Shown here in pieces: positions 17,954-25,702 of a stretch of DNA of 64,000 nucleotides. The position numbers and the translations under genes are program-made. Each line of letters starts with the position of its first letter. Position 1 is the first letter of the stretch. Below the pieces are notes generated by a model. It made no database searches. It was not told where the DNA came from and saw only the letters and a program-made list of their open reading frames with translations. The stretch comes from SABI01 sp963676605 (GTDB taxonomy: Bacteria; Spirochaetota; Spirochaetia; Sphaerochaetales; Sphaerochaetaceae): positions 18,852 to 82,851 of the forward strand of contig CAXXSP010000030.1 of assembly GCA_963676605.2 (NCBI GenBank). The letters run 5' to 3'.

Positions 17954-18292
17954 CTACAGGGTGATGATCTTCGCTCCCTGAGCTATGTACTGCGAGAAGG
18001 AGGGGTGTCCGCTCATATCACCAATGACGGGGATGGCACTGTTCTCATTGTATTCGAGAACTCCGAGCTTCGCACTGCAGGCCTTGCAGACTCCGTCAAA
18101 CAAACCGGCGTCAACGACTTTCTGAAAGAGAGGATTATTCCCTTCTTCCATTGCCTTGATCAGTTTGACAGCTTCGCCTTCGAGAACGATCTTCACTCCA
18201 TATCCCTTCTCATGCAGATCAAGTGCATTGAGAAGAACATGGATGAAGCAGACTGGATTGCCGTTGAAGGCAAAAATCACATACGAATCCAT
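17954..18292 (-). CDS. DsrE-family protein
   Basis: Small cytoplasmic protein (112 residues) of the DsrE/DsrF-like fold, related to sulfur-relay and peroxiredoxin-like proteins of unclear function. The frame opens MDSYVIFAFNGNPVCFIHVL and continues GYGVKIVLEGEAVKLI, FDGVCKACSAKLGVLEY and FSQYIAQGAKIITL. Cys residues in VCKACSAK occupy the region where DsrE proteins carry their active Cys. ATG 18292 is chosen because AGGAAGAGGAA precedes it; an upstream in-frame ATG would add 30 low-complexity residues overlapping the preceding gene. The stop abuts thpR. Confidence 0.8.
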   Translation of the reverse strand: MDSYVIFAFNGNPVCFIHVLLNALDLHEKGYGVKIVLEGEAVKLIKAMEEGNNPLFQKVVDAGLFDGVCKACSAKLGVLEYNENSAIPVIGDMSGHPSFSQYIAQGAKIITL

Positions 18293-18359
18293 AGAGTATT
18301 CCTCTTCCTTCGAGTTTATATTCTCTTCCCGGGACTTTACCGACGATTCTTTCGGAGAA

Positions 18360-18821
18360 TCATCCGTGAAGGGGGAATTCAATCTTTGTCAGGAGTTCAG
18401 GCGGGTCAACTTCAACTCTGCTGTTGAGGTAGAACTCGTAGCTGATTTCCTTGGGTGTAAGATGATGACGTTTCATCCACTCGACGGTGTGGCTGTAGGC
18501 GTCTCCCATCGCTTTGTACTCGCCCTTGTAGAGGCAGCTTACCCTCTTGCCGGCAGGGACCTCTCCACTGACGATCTCACCATATCCAGGGAATGAAGTG
18601 CTTGTCAGGCATCCCACCTGAATGGTCAGGTTCGTCATATCTGAGTTCAGATAGGCAACGTAGGCGGGTTCCTCTTTTGCCACTCCGATACTCTCAAGGT
18701 ACTGGTAGATCTCAATAAGTGAAGATCCCACCTCATCCACAATATGATCGGCATCGATGGTTCTCTCAATGTAGAGAGCAGGAATCGCGTCACGATCGGT
18801 CACTTCGATGATATATTCCAT
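18360..18821 (-). CDS. GyrI-like/effector-binding domain protein
   Basis: Stand-alone GyrI-like small-molecule-binding domain, 153 residues. The frame begins MEYIIEVTDRDAIPALYIER and carries the domain's VGCLTSTSFPGYGEIVSGEV and VSCLYKGEYKAMGDAYSHTV segments, where the conserved Glu of effector-binding domains lies. It has no DNA-binding domain. Such proteins sequester or hydrolyse hydrophobic ligands in some families. It is the first of a probable minus-strand unit with the DsrE, ThpR and EamA genes. Confidence 0.75.
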   Translation of the reverse strand: MEYIIEVTDRDAIPALYIERTIDADHIVDEVGSSLIEIYQYLESIGVAKEEPAYVAYLNSDMTNLTIQVGCLTSTSFPGYGEIVSGEVPAGKRVSCLYKGEYKAMGDAYSHTVEWMKRHHLTPKEISYEFYLNSRVEVDPPELLTKIEFPLHG

Positions 18822-18910
18822 AGCATCTCCTCCTCCTTCAATTCTACCACGCGAGGAGGGGGAGTCAATAAGAGGTATGGCTTTTATCGTATCTATTAAC
18901 CGGCGGCCTT

Positions 18911-20101
18911 TTACTCTTCACTCTCGAGGGAAAGATAGGTCTGAATGATCTGAGCGCAGTCGTTGCTGCCGACTCCAACTACATCCATCTCTCTCAGAGC
19001 ATTCTCTCTGCTTGCGGATGCATGAGCTGTATTCGCCATGATATTGCTGCCGAATTCACGTCGGACCGTTCCTCCGGGAGCTTTTGTCGGGTCCGTGGGC
19101 CCGAGGACATCACGGATCTTCTGCACGGCACCTTCTCCCTCGTAGATCATGATCATGCATTTTACATTACCGGGCTGATCAAGTTCTTCTACGGCACAGG
19201 CACTCGGCTTCTTTCCCGCCATGAACTCTATGATCTGTTCGAATTCTTCATGGGCATAGGCATAGCCGAAACTTTCGATGAGGGCATCCTCGGCCTTGCG
19301 GCTCAGCTGAATCCCGAACTCTTCCATCAGTGACTCCCGTGCCTTCTTCCCCATGGGGACAGCGAGACGTTCTTCAAGAGATTTTCTGACGGGAGCATAG
19401 AAGGACTTTGCCTCTGCGACACTCATTCTGTGAACCTTCATTCCCACGATTCTCATCCCGGTTCTGCTGAAGATATCAATAATCGCCCCGGGTCTGCTTG
19501 AGGCAAAGTTCCAGTTGTCAGGTTTCAGGATGACGAGCGTCTTCTCGATATTCTCAGGGTTTTTGTATGATATATTCTCGACAAGATTCGGTTTGTCCTT
19601 CAGCCATTTCGAGAGGAGTTTCAGAGTCATCATAGCCTTGGTCTTGCTTCTCGGAGTGAGGATGGCCGGTTCGAAGTAGGTGACCTCCCCACTCTCGGGA
19701 TCTACGATGAGGTCAGCGTACGTGTCACGGATCGTCTCTCCGGTAAGCGATTCCACTCCACGGTTTTCAGCATAGAGAGCTCCGCAGATATCACTCAGTT
19801 TCCTGATGGCATTCGGTCCCTTGAACAGGAGAAGAAGCGTTCTGTGCGGTCTATCTGTCCCCGGTGCGATATTATGATGGACATACTCGCTGAGGAGTTT
19901 GCTTGCTGATGAATTTGAAGCATCGTTCTTTTCTGAAAGGATTTCCGCATACGCATCGGCGAATTCCTTGTCAGCAGCGATGAGCTGCGCTCCTACGAGT
20001 TCAAGGTCGACCCGGGTGAGGAGTCTGCTGAGAACACCTCCGATTCTCCCCTTTGCGACGGTGTAGGGACTGACAATGACATAACTGAGCTCATAATCCA
20101 T
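18911..20101 (-). CDS. Tandem nucleoside-diphosphate-kinase-like protein (copy 2)
   Basis: Paralogue of the protein at 11017-12204, 396 residues with the same two-domain plan. Domain one opens YVIVSPYTVAKGRIGGVLSR (no KPD Lys, no His motif). Domain two has VILKPDNWNFASSRPGAIID, the same roughly 60-residue insertion, GPTDPTKAPGGTVRREFGSN and NTAHASASRENA. The catalytic His is kept, but the Asp of the canonical H-A-S-D motif, present in copy 1, is replaced by Ala. The two genes are 8 kb apart on opposite strands with clear sequence divergence, so this is an old duplication. Function unknown. Confidence 0.75.
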   Translation of the reverse strand: MDYELSYVIVSPYTVAKGRIGGVLSRLLTRVDLELVGAQLIAADKEFADAYAEILSEKNDASNSSASKLLSEYVHHNIAPGTDRPHRTLLLLFKGPNAIRKLSDICGALYAENRGVESLTGETIRDTYADLIVDPESGEVTYFEPAILTPRSKTKAMMTLKLLSKWLKDKPNLVENISYKNPENIEKTLVILKPDNWNFASSRPGAIIDIFSRTGMRIVGMKVHRMSVAEAKSFYAPVRKSLEERLAVPMGKKARESLMEEFGIQLSRKAEDALIESFGYAYAHEEFEQIIEFMAGKKPSACAVEELDQPGNVKCMIMIYEGEGAVQKIRDVLGPTDPTKAPGGTVRREFGSNIMANTAHASASRENALREMDVVGVGSNDCAQIIQTYLSLESEE

Positions 20102-20182
20102 GAAGGTACTCTCCTGAAAGCGTGTATATCAGTATTGTAATTGAACAGTGTCAGTTTGTCCACGAGGTGTTGATTAAGTCGT

Positions 20183-21091
20183 TTAGAAAAGAAAGAGAAG
20201 AACCGTTCCCGCAACCGCTACAACGGTGCCTCCGACGGCGCCGGGTGCCAGTTGCTGTCTGAAGACCCATTTTTCAACCGGGATAAGGATGACCGGAGCC
20301 ATCTGAGAGAGTGTAATGACGACTCCTACCGGGGCGAGCGTGAGTGCCTTCAGGTTCGCTATCATACCGATGACGGGGCCGACGAGAGCTGCCGCGATAA
20401 TGAGGAGGATGAGTGATCTCTCTTTTGGCTCCCTGATATGTTTCATATCACTCGTGAATTTTCCGGTGATCATTCGGTAGAGAACTATCGTGACGAAGCC
20501 GGCGGTCAGTCTGATAAGGTTCGACCCTACCGGGTCCAGCCCTACGCTCATGCCGCTCTTGGCCAGAACGACAGAAGCTGCCTGGGTGAGTGCTCCGAGG
20601 AAGGCCATGAGGAGTCCTTTTGTATGATGGCGGGTTCCCTGCTTCTCTTTCGTTTTTCCCTCTGCGAGAACCACCCAGATGACACCGCTTATCGTTATCC
20701 CCATTCCGAGGAGCTGAAGGAACGTCAGGGTTTCCCCTTCCGCCACCCACGCGAACAGCGCAGAGAAGAGAGGGTTGAGCGTCATGATCACCATCGTGAA
20801 CCGTGCTCCAAGAGATACAAATGCACTGAAGATGAACATGTCGGCGGCAAAGAATCCCAATGCACCCGAGACAGTCAGGAACGTCAGTTCCCTGATCTGC
20901 AGATCCTGAGGGAACGGAGTTCCGTTGAACAGGAGGTGGGCAAGGATCATGAGAGGGAGGGCGAACCAGAGTCTTACATGGGCAGTTGTCGCTGATGACA
21001 GTTTTTTCCCGACGTGGGAGTAGGTGAGTGAGTTCTGTGTCCAGCACAAGGCTGTGGTGAGGGCGAGCAGCTGCCCTGTTATCATATCCAT
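20183..21091 (-). CDS. EamA/DMT-family transporter
   Basis: Ten-helix drug/metabolite transporter of 302 residues. Two EamA repeats are recognisable, with repeat ends at MVIMTLNPLFSALFAWVAEG and VVITLSQMAPVILIPVEKWV. The substrate is unknown. It is not closely similar to the EamA protein at 16514. The ribosome site before ATG 21091 is weak, and the Met two codons later could be the start. It is probably a single-gene unit upstream of the tandem-NDK gene. Confidence 0.83.
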   Translation of the reverse strand: MDMITGQLLALTTALCWTQNSLTYSHVGKKLSSATTAHVRLWFALPLMILAHLLFNGTPFPQDLQIRELTFLTVSGALGFFAADMFIFSAFVSLGARFTMVIMTLNPLFSALFAWVAEGETLTFLQLLGMGITISGVIWVVLAEGKTKEKQGTRHHTKGLLMAFLGALTQAASVVLAKSGMSVGLDPVGSNLIRLTAGFVTIVLYRMITGKFTSDMKHIREPKERSLILLIIAAALVGPVIGMIANLKALTLAPVGVVITLSQMAPVILIPVEKWVFRQQLAPGAVGGTVVAVAGTVLLFLF

Positions 21092-21159
21092 TGATGTGTA
21101 TTGTGTCGGAAAAGGTGTGCTTGGTAAACTCTTACAGCCTTTCTGTTCAGATTATTTTC

Positions 21160-21912
21160 CTATTCAATCGTGTTTTTCAGCGTGCCTATCCCTTCGATGA
21201 TGACTTCCACACTGTCCTGAGGCTCGATCGGTCCTACTCCTGAAGGAGTTCCGGTGAGTATAAGATCACCGGGGAGGAGGGTCATGACGCTGGAGAGGTA
21301 CGATACAAGATAGGAGGGAGAAAAGATGAGATTCGAGGTATTCGAGTTCTGCCTGACCTCTCCGTTGACTCTGGATGTTATATCGAGGGTGTCGGGATCT
21401 ACTTCATCCGTGATAACCGGTCCGAATGGACAGAAGGTATCGAACCCTTTTGAAATGGTCCACTGTCCCTTCGGGTCCTGCAGATCCCGCGCTGTCACGT
21501 CATTCGCACAGGTGAAACCCAGGATGTACTCATCCGCATCCTCTTGGGATACCTTTGAGGCTGTACGCCCGATCACGATGGCAAGTTCCGCTTCATAGTC
21601 TACACGGCTGGAGATCGCGGGGTATTGTATGACGCCATCCGGCTCAAGCACCGAGGTTGGAGGCTTCGAGAAGATGACCGGCGAGGATGGGATCTCAAGT
21701 TTCATCTCCTCGGCGTGGTCCCGGTAATTCAGGCCGACGCACAGGATCTTGGAGGGAACGACGGGGGCAAAAAGCGTGACCTCCTCAACCCGGCTGAACT
21801 CTCCTGTCTCTTCGAAATCTTCGAACGGAGAAGCTGTGATATGATGGATTATATCGTTGTTCATAATCCCGTAGGATACCTTTTTCTCTTTCTCGAATCG
21901 GACGTATTTCAT
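21160..21912 (-). CDS. Fumarylacetoacetate hydrolase-family protein
   Basis: Metal-dependent C-C hydrolase or decarboxylase-type enzyme of the FAH family, 250 residues. Hallmarks are ILCVGLNYRDHAEEM, VIFSKPPTSVLEPDGVI, the metal-ligand region VDYEAELAIVIGR, GFTCANDVTARDLQ and LILTGTPSGVGPI. Start ATG 21912 is chosen for the AGAGG ahead and for the family start MKYVRFE; the frame is open further upstream. Members act on acylpyruvates or aromatic ring-cleavage products; substrate not assignable. It is divergent from the membrane-protein gene at 21959. Confidence 0.9.
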   Translation of the reverse strand: MKYVRFEKEKKVSYGIMNNDIIHHITASPFEDFEETGEFSRVEEVTLFAPVVPSKILCVGLNYRDHAEEMKLEIPSSPVIFSKPPTSVLEPDGVIQYPAISSRVDYEAELAIVIGRTASKVSQEDADEYILGFTCANDVTARDLQDPKGQWTISKGFDTFCPFGPVITDEVDPDTLDITSRVNGEVRQNSNTSNLIFSPSYLVSYLSSVMTLLPGDLILTGTPSGVGPIEPQDSVEVIIEGIGTLKNTIE

Positions 21913-21958
21913 GGTTGAACCTCTTATGTGTGTGGTAGTATAGCACTGGAGGCAGGGA

Positions 21959-22411
21959 ATGGAACATAGGAAAAGGCGAATAATAACGGGTCTTCTCACT
22001 GCTGCTGGAATACTCTACCTGATCATGCTGTTCACCATCCCCCTTGAGAAGAACTCCCTCGTGGACCTCCTGTTTCCCTCTACCGGTGAAACCTATGCGC
22101 AGACCATGCAGCTCTACCGGCAGAATCCACCGGCCCTCGTTTGTATCCTTTTTCTCATAGATACACTCTTCGTGTGCACGTTCTATGTGGGAATGGCTCT
22201 CCTGGTTACGAAGCGTATGCTGAAGGTCTTCTTTCTTATCTCAGGTGCAGCAGATATGGTGGAGAATCTTATCTCCCTGTCAACCTTCTACTCCTCAGAT
22301 ATCCTCTCCTTCGCCCCGGTGATCACAAACCTGAAATTCATAGCTCTCGGTCTTGCCGCCGCAGGTTCTCTCGGAGCTCTGGTCTTCTCAAGCTTGAGCA
22401 AACACCGATAA
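21959..22411 (+). CDS. Membrane protein of unknown function
   Basis: A 150-residue protein with four likely membrane helices (IITGLLTAAGILYLIMLF, PALVCILFLIDTLFVCTF, the region around MLKVFFLISGAADMVENL, and KFIALGLAAAGSLGALVF). I do not recognise a named family. GGAGG lies ahead of ATG 21959. The following phosphatase gene starts 18 bases after its stop, and a possible promoter for that gene is inside this gene's 3' end. Confidence 0.7.
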   Translation: MEHRKRRIITGLLTAAGILYLIMLFTIPLEKNSLVDLLFPSTGETYAQTMQLYRQNPPALVCILFLIDTLFVCTFYVGMALLVTKRMLKVFFLISGAADMVENLISLSTFYSSDILSFAPVITNLKFIALGLAAAGSLGALVFSSLSKHR

Positions 22412-22422
22412 TCCTCTACGAT
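22394..22422 (+). promoter_or_regulatory. Possible leaderless promoter for the HAD phosphatase gene
   Basis: TTGAGC (22394-22399), a 17-base spacer and TACGAT (22417-22422) lie six bases before ATG 22429, which has no ribosome site. Confidence 0.35.
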
Positions 22423-22428
22423 GCTGCT

Positions 22429-23040
22429 ATGCACACAATCATCGTATTCGATCTTGACGGAACTCTTCTTGATACATCGCCCGGTATTTTCGCGACGGCG
22501 AATCATACCATGAAAACTCTCGGATTCTCCGAGCTTCCCGACAGTCAGCTCAGGAAATTCGTCGGTCCGCCGCTTGCGGCCTGTTTCCGTATTGCCTGCG
22601 GTCTCGAGGAGAAACTCATCGCTGATGCCTGCAGGATCTACCGGGAAGAGTATGGGAAGGGGGCTATGTACCTGGCCGAACCCTACGACGGTGTTGTACA
22701 GATGCTTGAGGGGCTGAAAGAGAAGGGGTGTACCCTCCTCGTGGCAACGCTGAAGCACGAGGATGTTGCACGGAAGATCCTTGAGAAGAAGGGGCTCCTC
22801 GGGTATTTCAGGAGTGTGAAAGGGTCTGACTCGGACGGGCTTCTGACGAAGAAAGATATCATTATCAACGCGCTTGAAGCGATCGGCGAGCAGGCGACCC
22901 CAGGTGTTCTCATGGTGGGAGACACCCCTCATGACATGGATGGAGCGAGGGAGGCGGGTGTAGACTTCCTCGCTGTCGACTGGGGTTTCGGATTCCACCG
23001 GGGGAGAAGCTTCCCGCCACACAAGGGGTTCGTGGGATGA
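22429..23040 (+). CDS. HAD-superfamily phosphatase (phosphoglycolate phosphatase-like), 3' end frame-broken
   Basis: Haloacid dehalogenase-type phosphatase with the nucleophile motif VFDLDGTLLDTSPGI at residues 5-19, motif II in LLVATLKHED, and motif IV in VLMVGDTPHDMDGAREAGV. It resembles Gph/PGPase-like proteins. The open frame ends RGRSFPPHKGFVG, which is unlike the family. If the G5 run at 23000-23004 had six bases, the frame would continue GEKLPATQGVRGMIDEPAQI and end FSFL at the TAA at 23073-23075. That is a typical Gph C-terminus, so a one-base deletion is likely and the true gene is 22429-23075. Confidence 0.83.
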   Translation: MHTIIVFDLDGTLLDTSPGIFATANHTMKTLGFSELPDSQLRKFVGPPLAACFRIACGLEEKLIADACRIYREEYGKGAMYLAEPYDGVVQMLEGLKEKGCTLLVATLKHEDVARKILEKKGLLGYFRSVKGSDSDGLLTKKDIIINALEAIGEQATPGVLMVGDTPHDMDGAREAGVDFLAVDWGFGFHRGRSFPPHKGFVG

Positions 23041-23078
23041 TTGACGAACCCGCCCAGATTTTCTCTTTCCTATAAAGA

Positions 23079-23110
23079 AAAAGGGCGAGAGAAGAATCCC
23101 TCACCCTTCG
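23079..23110 (-). terminator. Terminator of the eight-gene sugar/polyol operon
   Basis: On the minus strand AAGGGTGAG and CTCGCCCTT form a 9-base stem with one mismatch, followed by TTTCTTT. It lies just after the last SDR gene and also just after the corrected end of the convergent phosphatase gene. Confidence 0.65.
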
Positions 23111-23116
23111 TAGAAC

Positions 23117-23905
23117 TTACCAGCAGCAGTAGCCGCCGTCCACGGTGATATCTGTTCCCGTTGCAAAGTCTGATGCCTCGCTCGCGAGGTAAATCAATGC
23201 TCCCTGCAGATCCTCGGTGAGAGCCATACGTCCCATCGGGGTCATGGAGAGCCAGAGAGGCTCCATCGCCTTCCCTTCGGGTGTTTCGAGAAGTTTGTCG
23301 ACAAGGTCGGTCTTCGTATAACCGGGAGAGATCGAGTTGACTCTGATTCCGAGGGGTGCCCATTCGGCTGCCAGAGAACGGGTAAGGTGAAGTACGCCGG
23401 CCTTTGATGCGTTATATGCCACCTGCTTCTGCGGGGTGTTCGAGATATGACCGCTCATGCTCGCCGTGTTGATGATCTTGCCGTATCCCTGTTCCTTCAT
23501 TACACGTGCTTCAATACGTGAGCAGAGGAAGACGGCATCAAGATTGAGAGCAAGGGTCTTTCTCCACATCTTGAAATCCATCTCAAGGGCATCGCTCCAG
23601 ATTCCCATTCCTGCGTTGTTCACACCGATGGTGAGTGAACCGAAGGTATCGACTACCTGGGCTACCATTTTTTCCACATCTGCTTCGTCAGTTACGTCGC
23701 ATCTGATAGCGATGGCTTTGACACCTTTCGCCTCAAGCTCCGTGGCCGTTCCTTCTGCCGCCTCCAGGTTGATGTCAACGACAGCAACCGAAGCTCCCGC
23801 CTCGCCGAGCGCGTGACAGTATGCCTTTCCAATACCGCTTCCGCCGCCTGTGACGAGAGCACTCTTCCCTTCGAGGGAAAACCTTTCAAGAATAGATTTT
23901 GCCAT
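23117..23905 (-). CDS. Short-chain dehydrogenase/reductase
   Basis: Classical SDR of 262 residues. Cofactor site TGGGSGIGKAYCHALGEAGA with a downstream acidic VVDIN suggests NAD(H). NNAGMG and the catalytic Ser/Tyr/Lys are in NTASMSGHISNTPQKQVAYN followed by ASKAG. The start is ATG 23905, with AGGAGG correctly placed. It is the last gene of the LacI-headed operon, ten bases after another SDR and ahead of a terminator. With the FGGY kinase and zinc dehydrogenase it suggests oxidation and epimerisation of a polyol or sugar. Confidence 0.92.
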   Translation of the reverse strand: MAKSILERFSLEGKSALVTGGGSGIGKAYCHALGEAGASVAVVDINLEAAEGTATELEAKGVKAIAIRCDVTDEADVEKMVAQVVDTFGSLTIGVNNAGMGIWSDALEMDFKMWRKTLALNLDAVFLCSRIEARVMKEQGYGKIINTASMSGHISNTPQKQVAYNASKAGVLHLTRSLAAEWAPLGIRVNSISPGYTKTDLVDKLLETPEGKAMEPLWLSMTPMGRMALTEDLQGALIYLASEASDFATGTDITVDGGYCCW

Positions 23906-23915
23906 GATATTCCTC

Positions 23916-24699
23916 CTAAATTCCACCTGATATCTGAATGTTGATTCCACTGCTGTACGATGAGTCCTCACTCATCAGATAGGCAACGGTACCCGGTATC
24001 TCGTTGATGTCGCCGTACCGTCTCATGGGAACTTCGTTCACCATCTGACGGGCTACCTCATCCCTGTCACTCGAATAGTACTGGCTTCCGGCTTCGGCCT
24101 GCAGATCCACCTGTCTGTCCCACATGAATCCCGGACCCATGAATCCCGGAGAGATTGAGTTGACCCGAATATGATAGGGTGCAAGGTCCTTGGCAGCAGT
24201 CTTCGTCATTCCCACTATCGCCCACTTGGAGGCTCCGTAAGCCGCCATATTCACCGGGCCGACGACTCCGGCCATGCTGGCCGTGTTGACGATGACGCCT
24301 CCTTCCATCTTAACCATAACCTCTGAGACAGCTCTCAGGACATGGAAGGCACCAATGAGATTGACGGTGATCACCGTATGGAAGTCTTCGACAGGGTAGG
24401 TATGGATCGGAGCGAACGCTCCCTGAATCCCCGCGTTGTTGAACAGCATGTCTATACGGGAGAAATCCTGTCTTATCGTCTCTACTGTTGATTCCACTTG
24501 AGCATAATCAGATACATCACAGATATACCCTTTCACTTTGGTGAGCTTCTCGAGTTCACTCACTGAGCGTTCGAGACCTTTCAGGTCGATGAGAGCAATC
24601 GCCGCTCCCTCTTTTGCGAGCCGTTTTCGAGCATGCCAGTCCGATCTCGCCGCCGCCTCCGGTGACGATACATACCTTGTCCTTGAATCTTTTCTCCAT
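23916..24699 (-). pseudogene. Short-chain dehydrogenase/reductase with one frame break near the start
   Basis: Second SDR of the operon. From ATG 24699 (AGGAG just upstream) the frame reads MEKRFKDKVCIVTGGGGEIG LACSK, the cofactor-binding start, then leaves homology. The rest (RLAKEGAAIALIDLK onward, NNAGIQG, catalytic NTASMAGVVGPVNMAAYGAS) is in the next frame. Removing one A from AAAA (plus-strand TTTT at 24625-24628) fuses them into a normal protein of about 260 residues. All catalytic residues are intact, so a sequencing insertion is more likely than decay. Confidence 0.8.
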
Positions 24700-24706
24700 A
24701 TTCTCC

Positions 24707-25702
24707 TCACTTCGTGCAGTCGATCATGACTTTGAGCACACCCTCTACCGAATTTTCTATAAGGGAAACGCCTTTCTCGAACTCCTCAAGCGGCAGTGAG
24801 TGGGAGATGAGGTCATCGACCACGATACGGCGGTTTGCAAGCAGATTCACTGCTTCGAGGGAGTTTCTCACGCTCGTGAAGGTTCCCATGATGGTGAGTC
24901 CCTTCTCAAAGATCTGGAAGGGACTGAGTGTCACGGTAGCTTCCTTATGAGGGACGGCGAACCATAGGAGGGTGCCCCCTTTCCTTACAATGGAGAGGGA
25001 AGATTCCATAAGGAAGGGAACTCCGGTCGCATCAATGACCATATCATAGGATCCCTTCTCAAGATCGCTGATATCATTCACTGTCCTGGCGGCTCCGCTT
25101 CGTTTCGCGAGAGCAAGGCGGGATTCGTTCTTATCGAGCTGAGTGACCTCTCCGGCGCCCTTGGCAAGAACCGTCTTGAGAAGGAGGATGCCGATAGGTC
25201 CGGCTCCCATGATCAGGACCTTGTCCCCGCTGTGGAGGTTCGCCTTCTTCACCCCGTGAAGGACACAGGAAAGAGGTTCCATGAATGCACCGGAGGCGAG
25301 AGAGACTCCTTCAAGAGCGAAGGCAGCCTTCTCGGGTACACACACATATTCCGCGAAACCTCCCGACATCGTGACTCCGATGCCGTCCCAGTTCTCACAG
25401 AAGTTCTGTCTGTTGTTGAAACAGCTTGTGCAGTTGTTGCAGCTGATATTCGGTTCGACGGCGACCTCATCTCCGACTTTGAAGCGGGTGACCTCGCCTC
25501 CCACCTTGTCGACTGTTCCAGAGAACTCGTGTCCCGGGATAACGGGGTAGGTGCCGAGGTAGTCTCCACGGAAGATATGGACGTCAGTTCCGCAGATACC
25601 GCACATGGCGACCCTGATTCTGATTTCATCCGCTTTCGGTTCCGGAATCGGCATGTCTACGACATGAGCTGTATCTTTCTTTTCAATGACCAATGCTTTC
25701 AT
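24707..25702 (-). CDS. Zinc-dependent alcohol dehydrogenase (sorbitol/threonine dehydrogenase-like)
   Basis: Medium-chain dehydrogenase of 331 residues. Catalytic zinc residues are in CGICGTDVHIF and IPGHEFSG. Structural zinc cysteines are CNNCTSCFNNRQNFC. The Rossmann glycines are in VLIMGAGPIGILLLKTVLAK with a later acidic QLDKNESR, favouring NAD. The start ATG 25702 overlaps the end of the kinase gene within TGATG-type spacing. In this operon it probably oxidises a polyol to the ketose that the kinase phosphorylates; the substrate is not identified. Confidence 0.92.
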   Translation of the reverse strand: MKALVIEKKDTAHVVDMPIPEPKADEIRIRVAMCGICGTDVHIFRGDYLGTYPVIPGHEFSGTVDKVGGEVTRFKVGDEVAVEPNISCNNCTSCFNNRQNFCENWDGIGVTMSGGFAEYVCVPEKAAFALEGVSLASGAFMEPLSCVLHGVKKANLHSGDKVLIMGAGPIGILLLKTVLAKGAGEVTQLDKNESRLALAKRSGAARTVNDISDLEKGSYDMVIDATGVPFLMESSLSIVRKGGTLLWFAVPHKEATVTLSPFQIFEKGLTIMGTFTSVRNSLEAVNLLANRRIVVDDLISHSLPLEEFEKGVSLIENSVEGVLKVMIDCTK

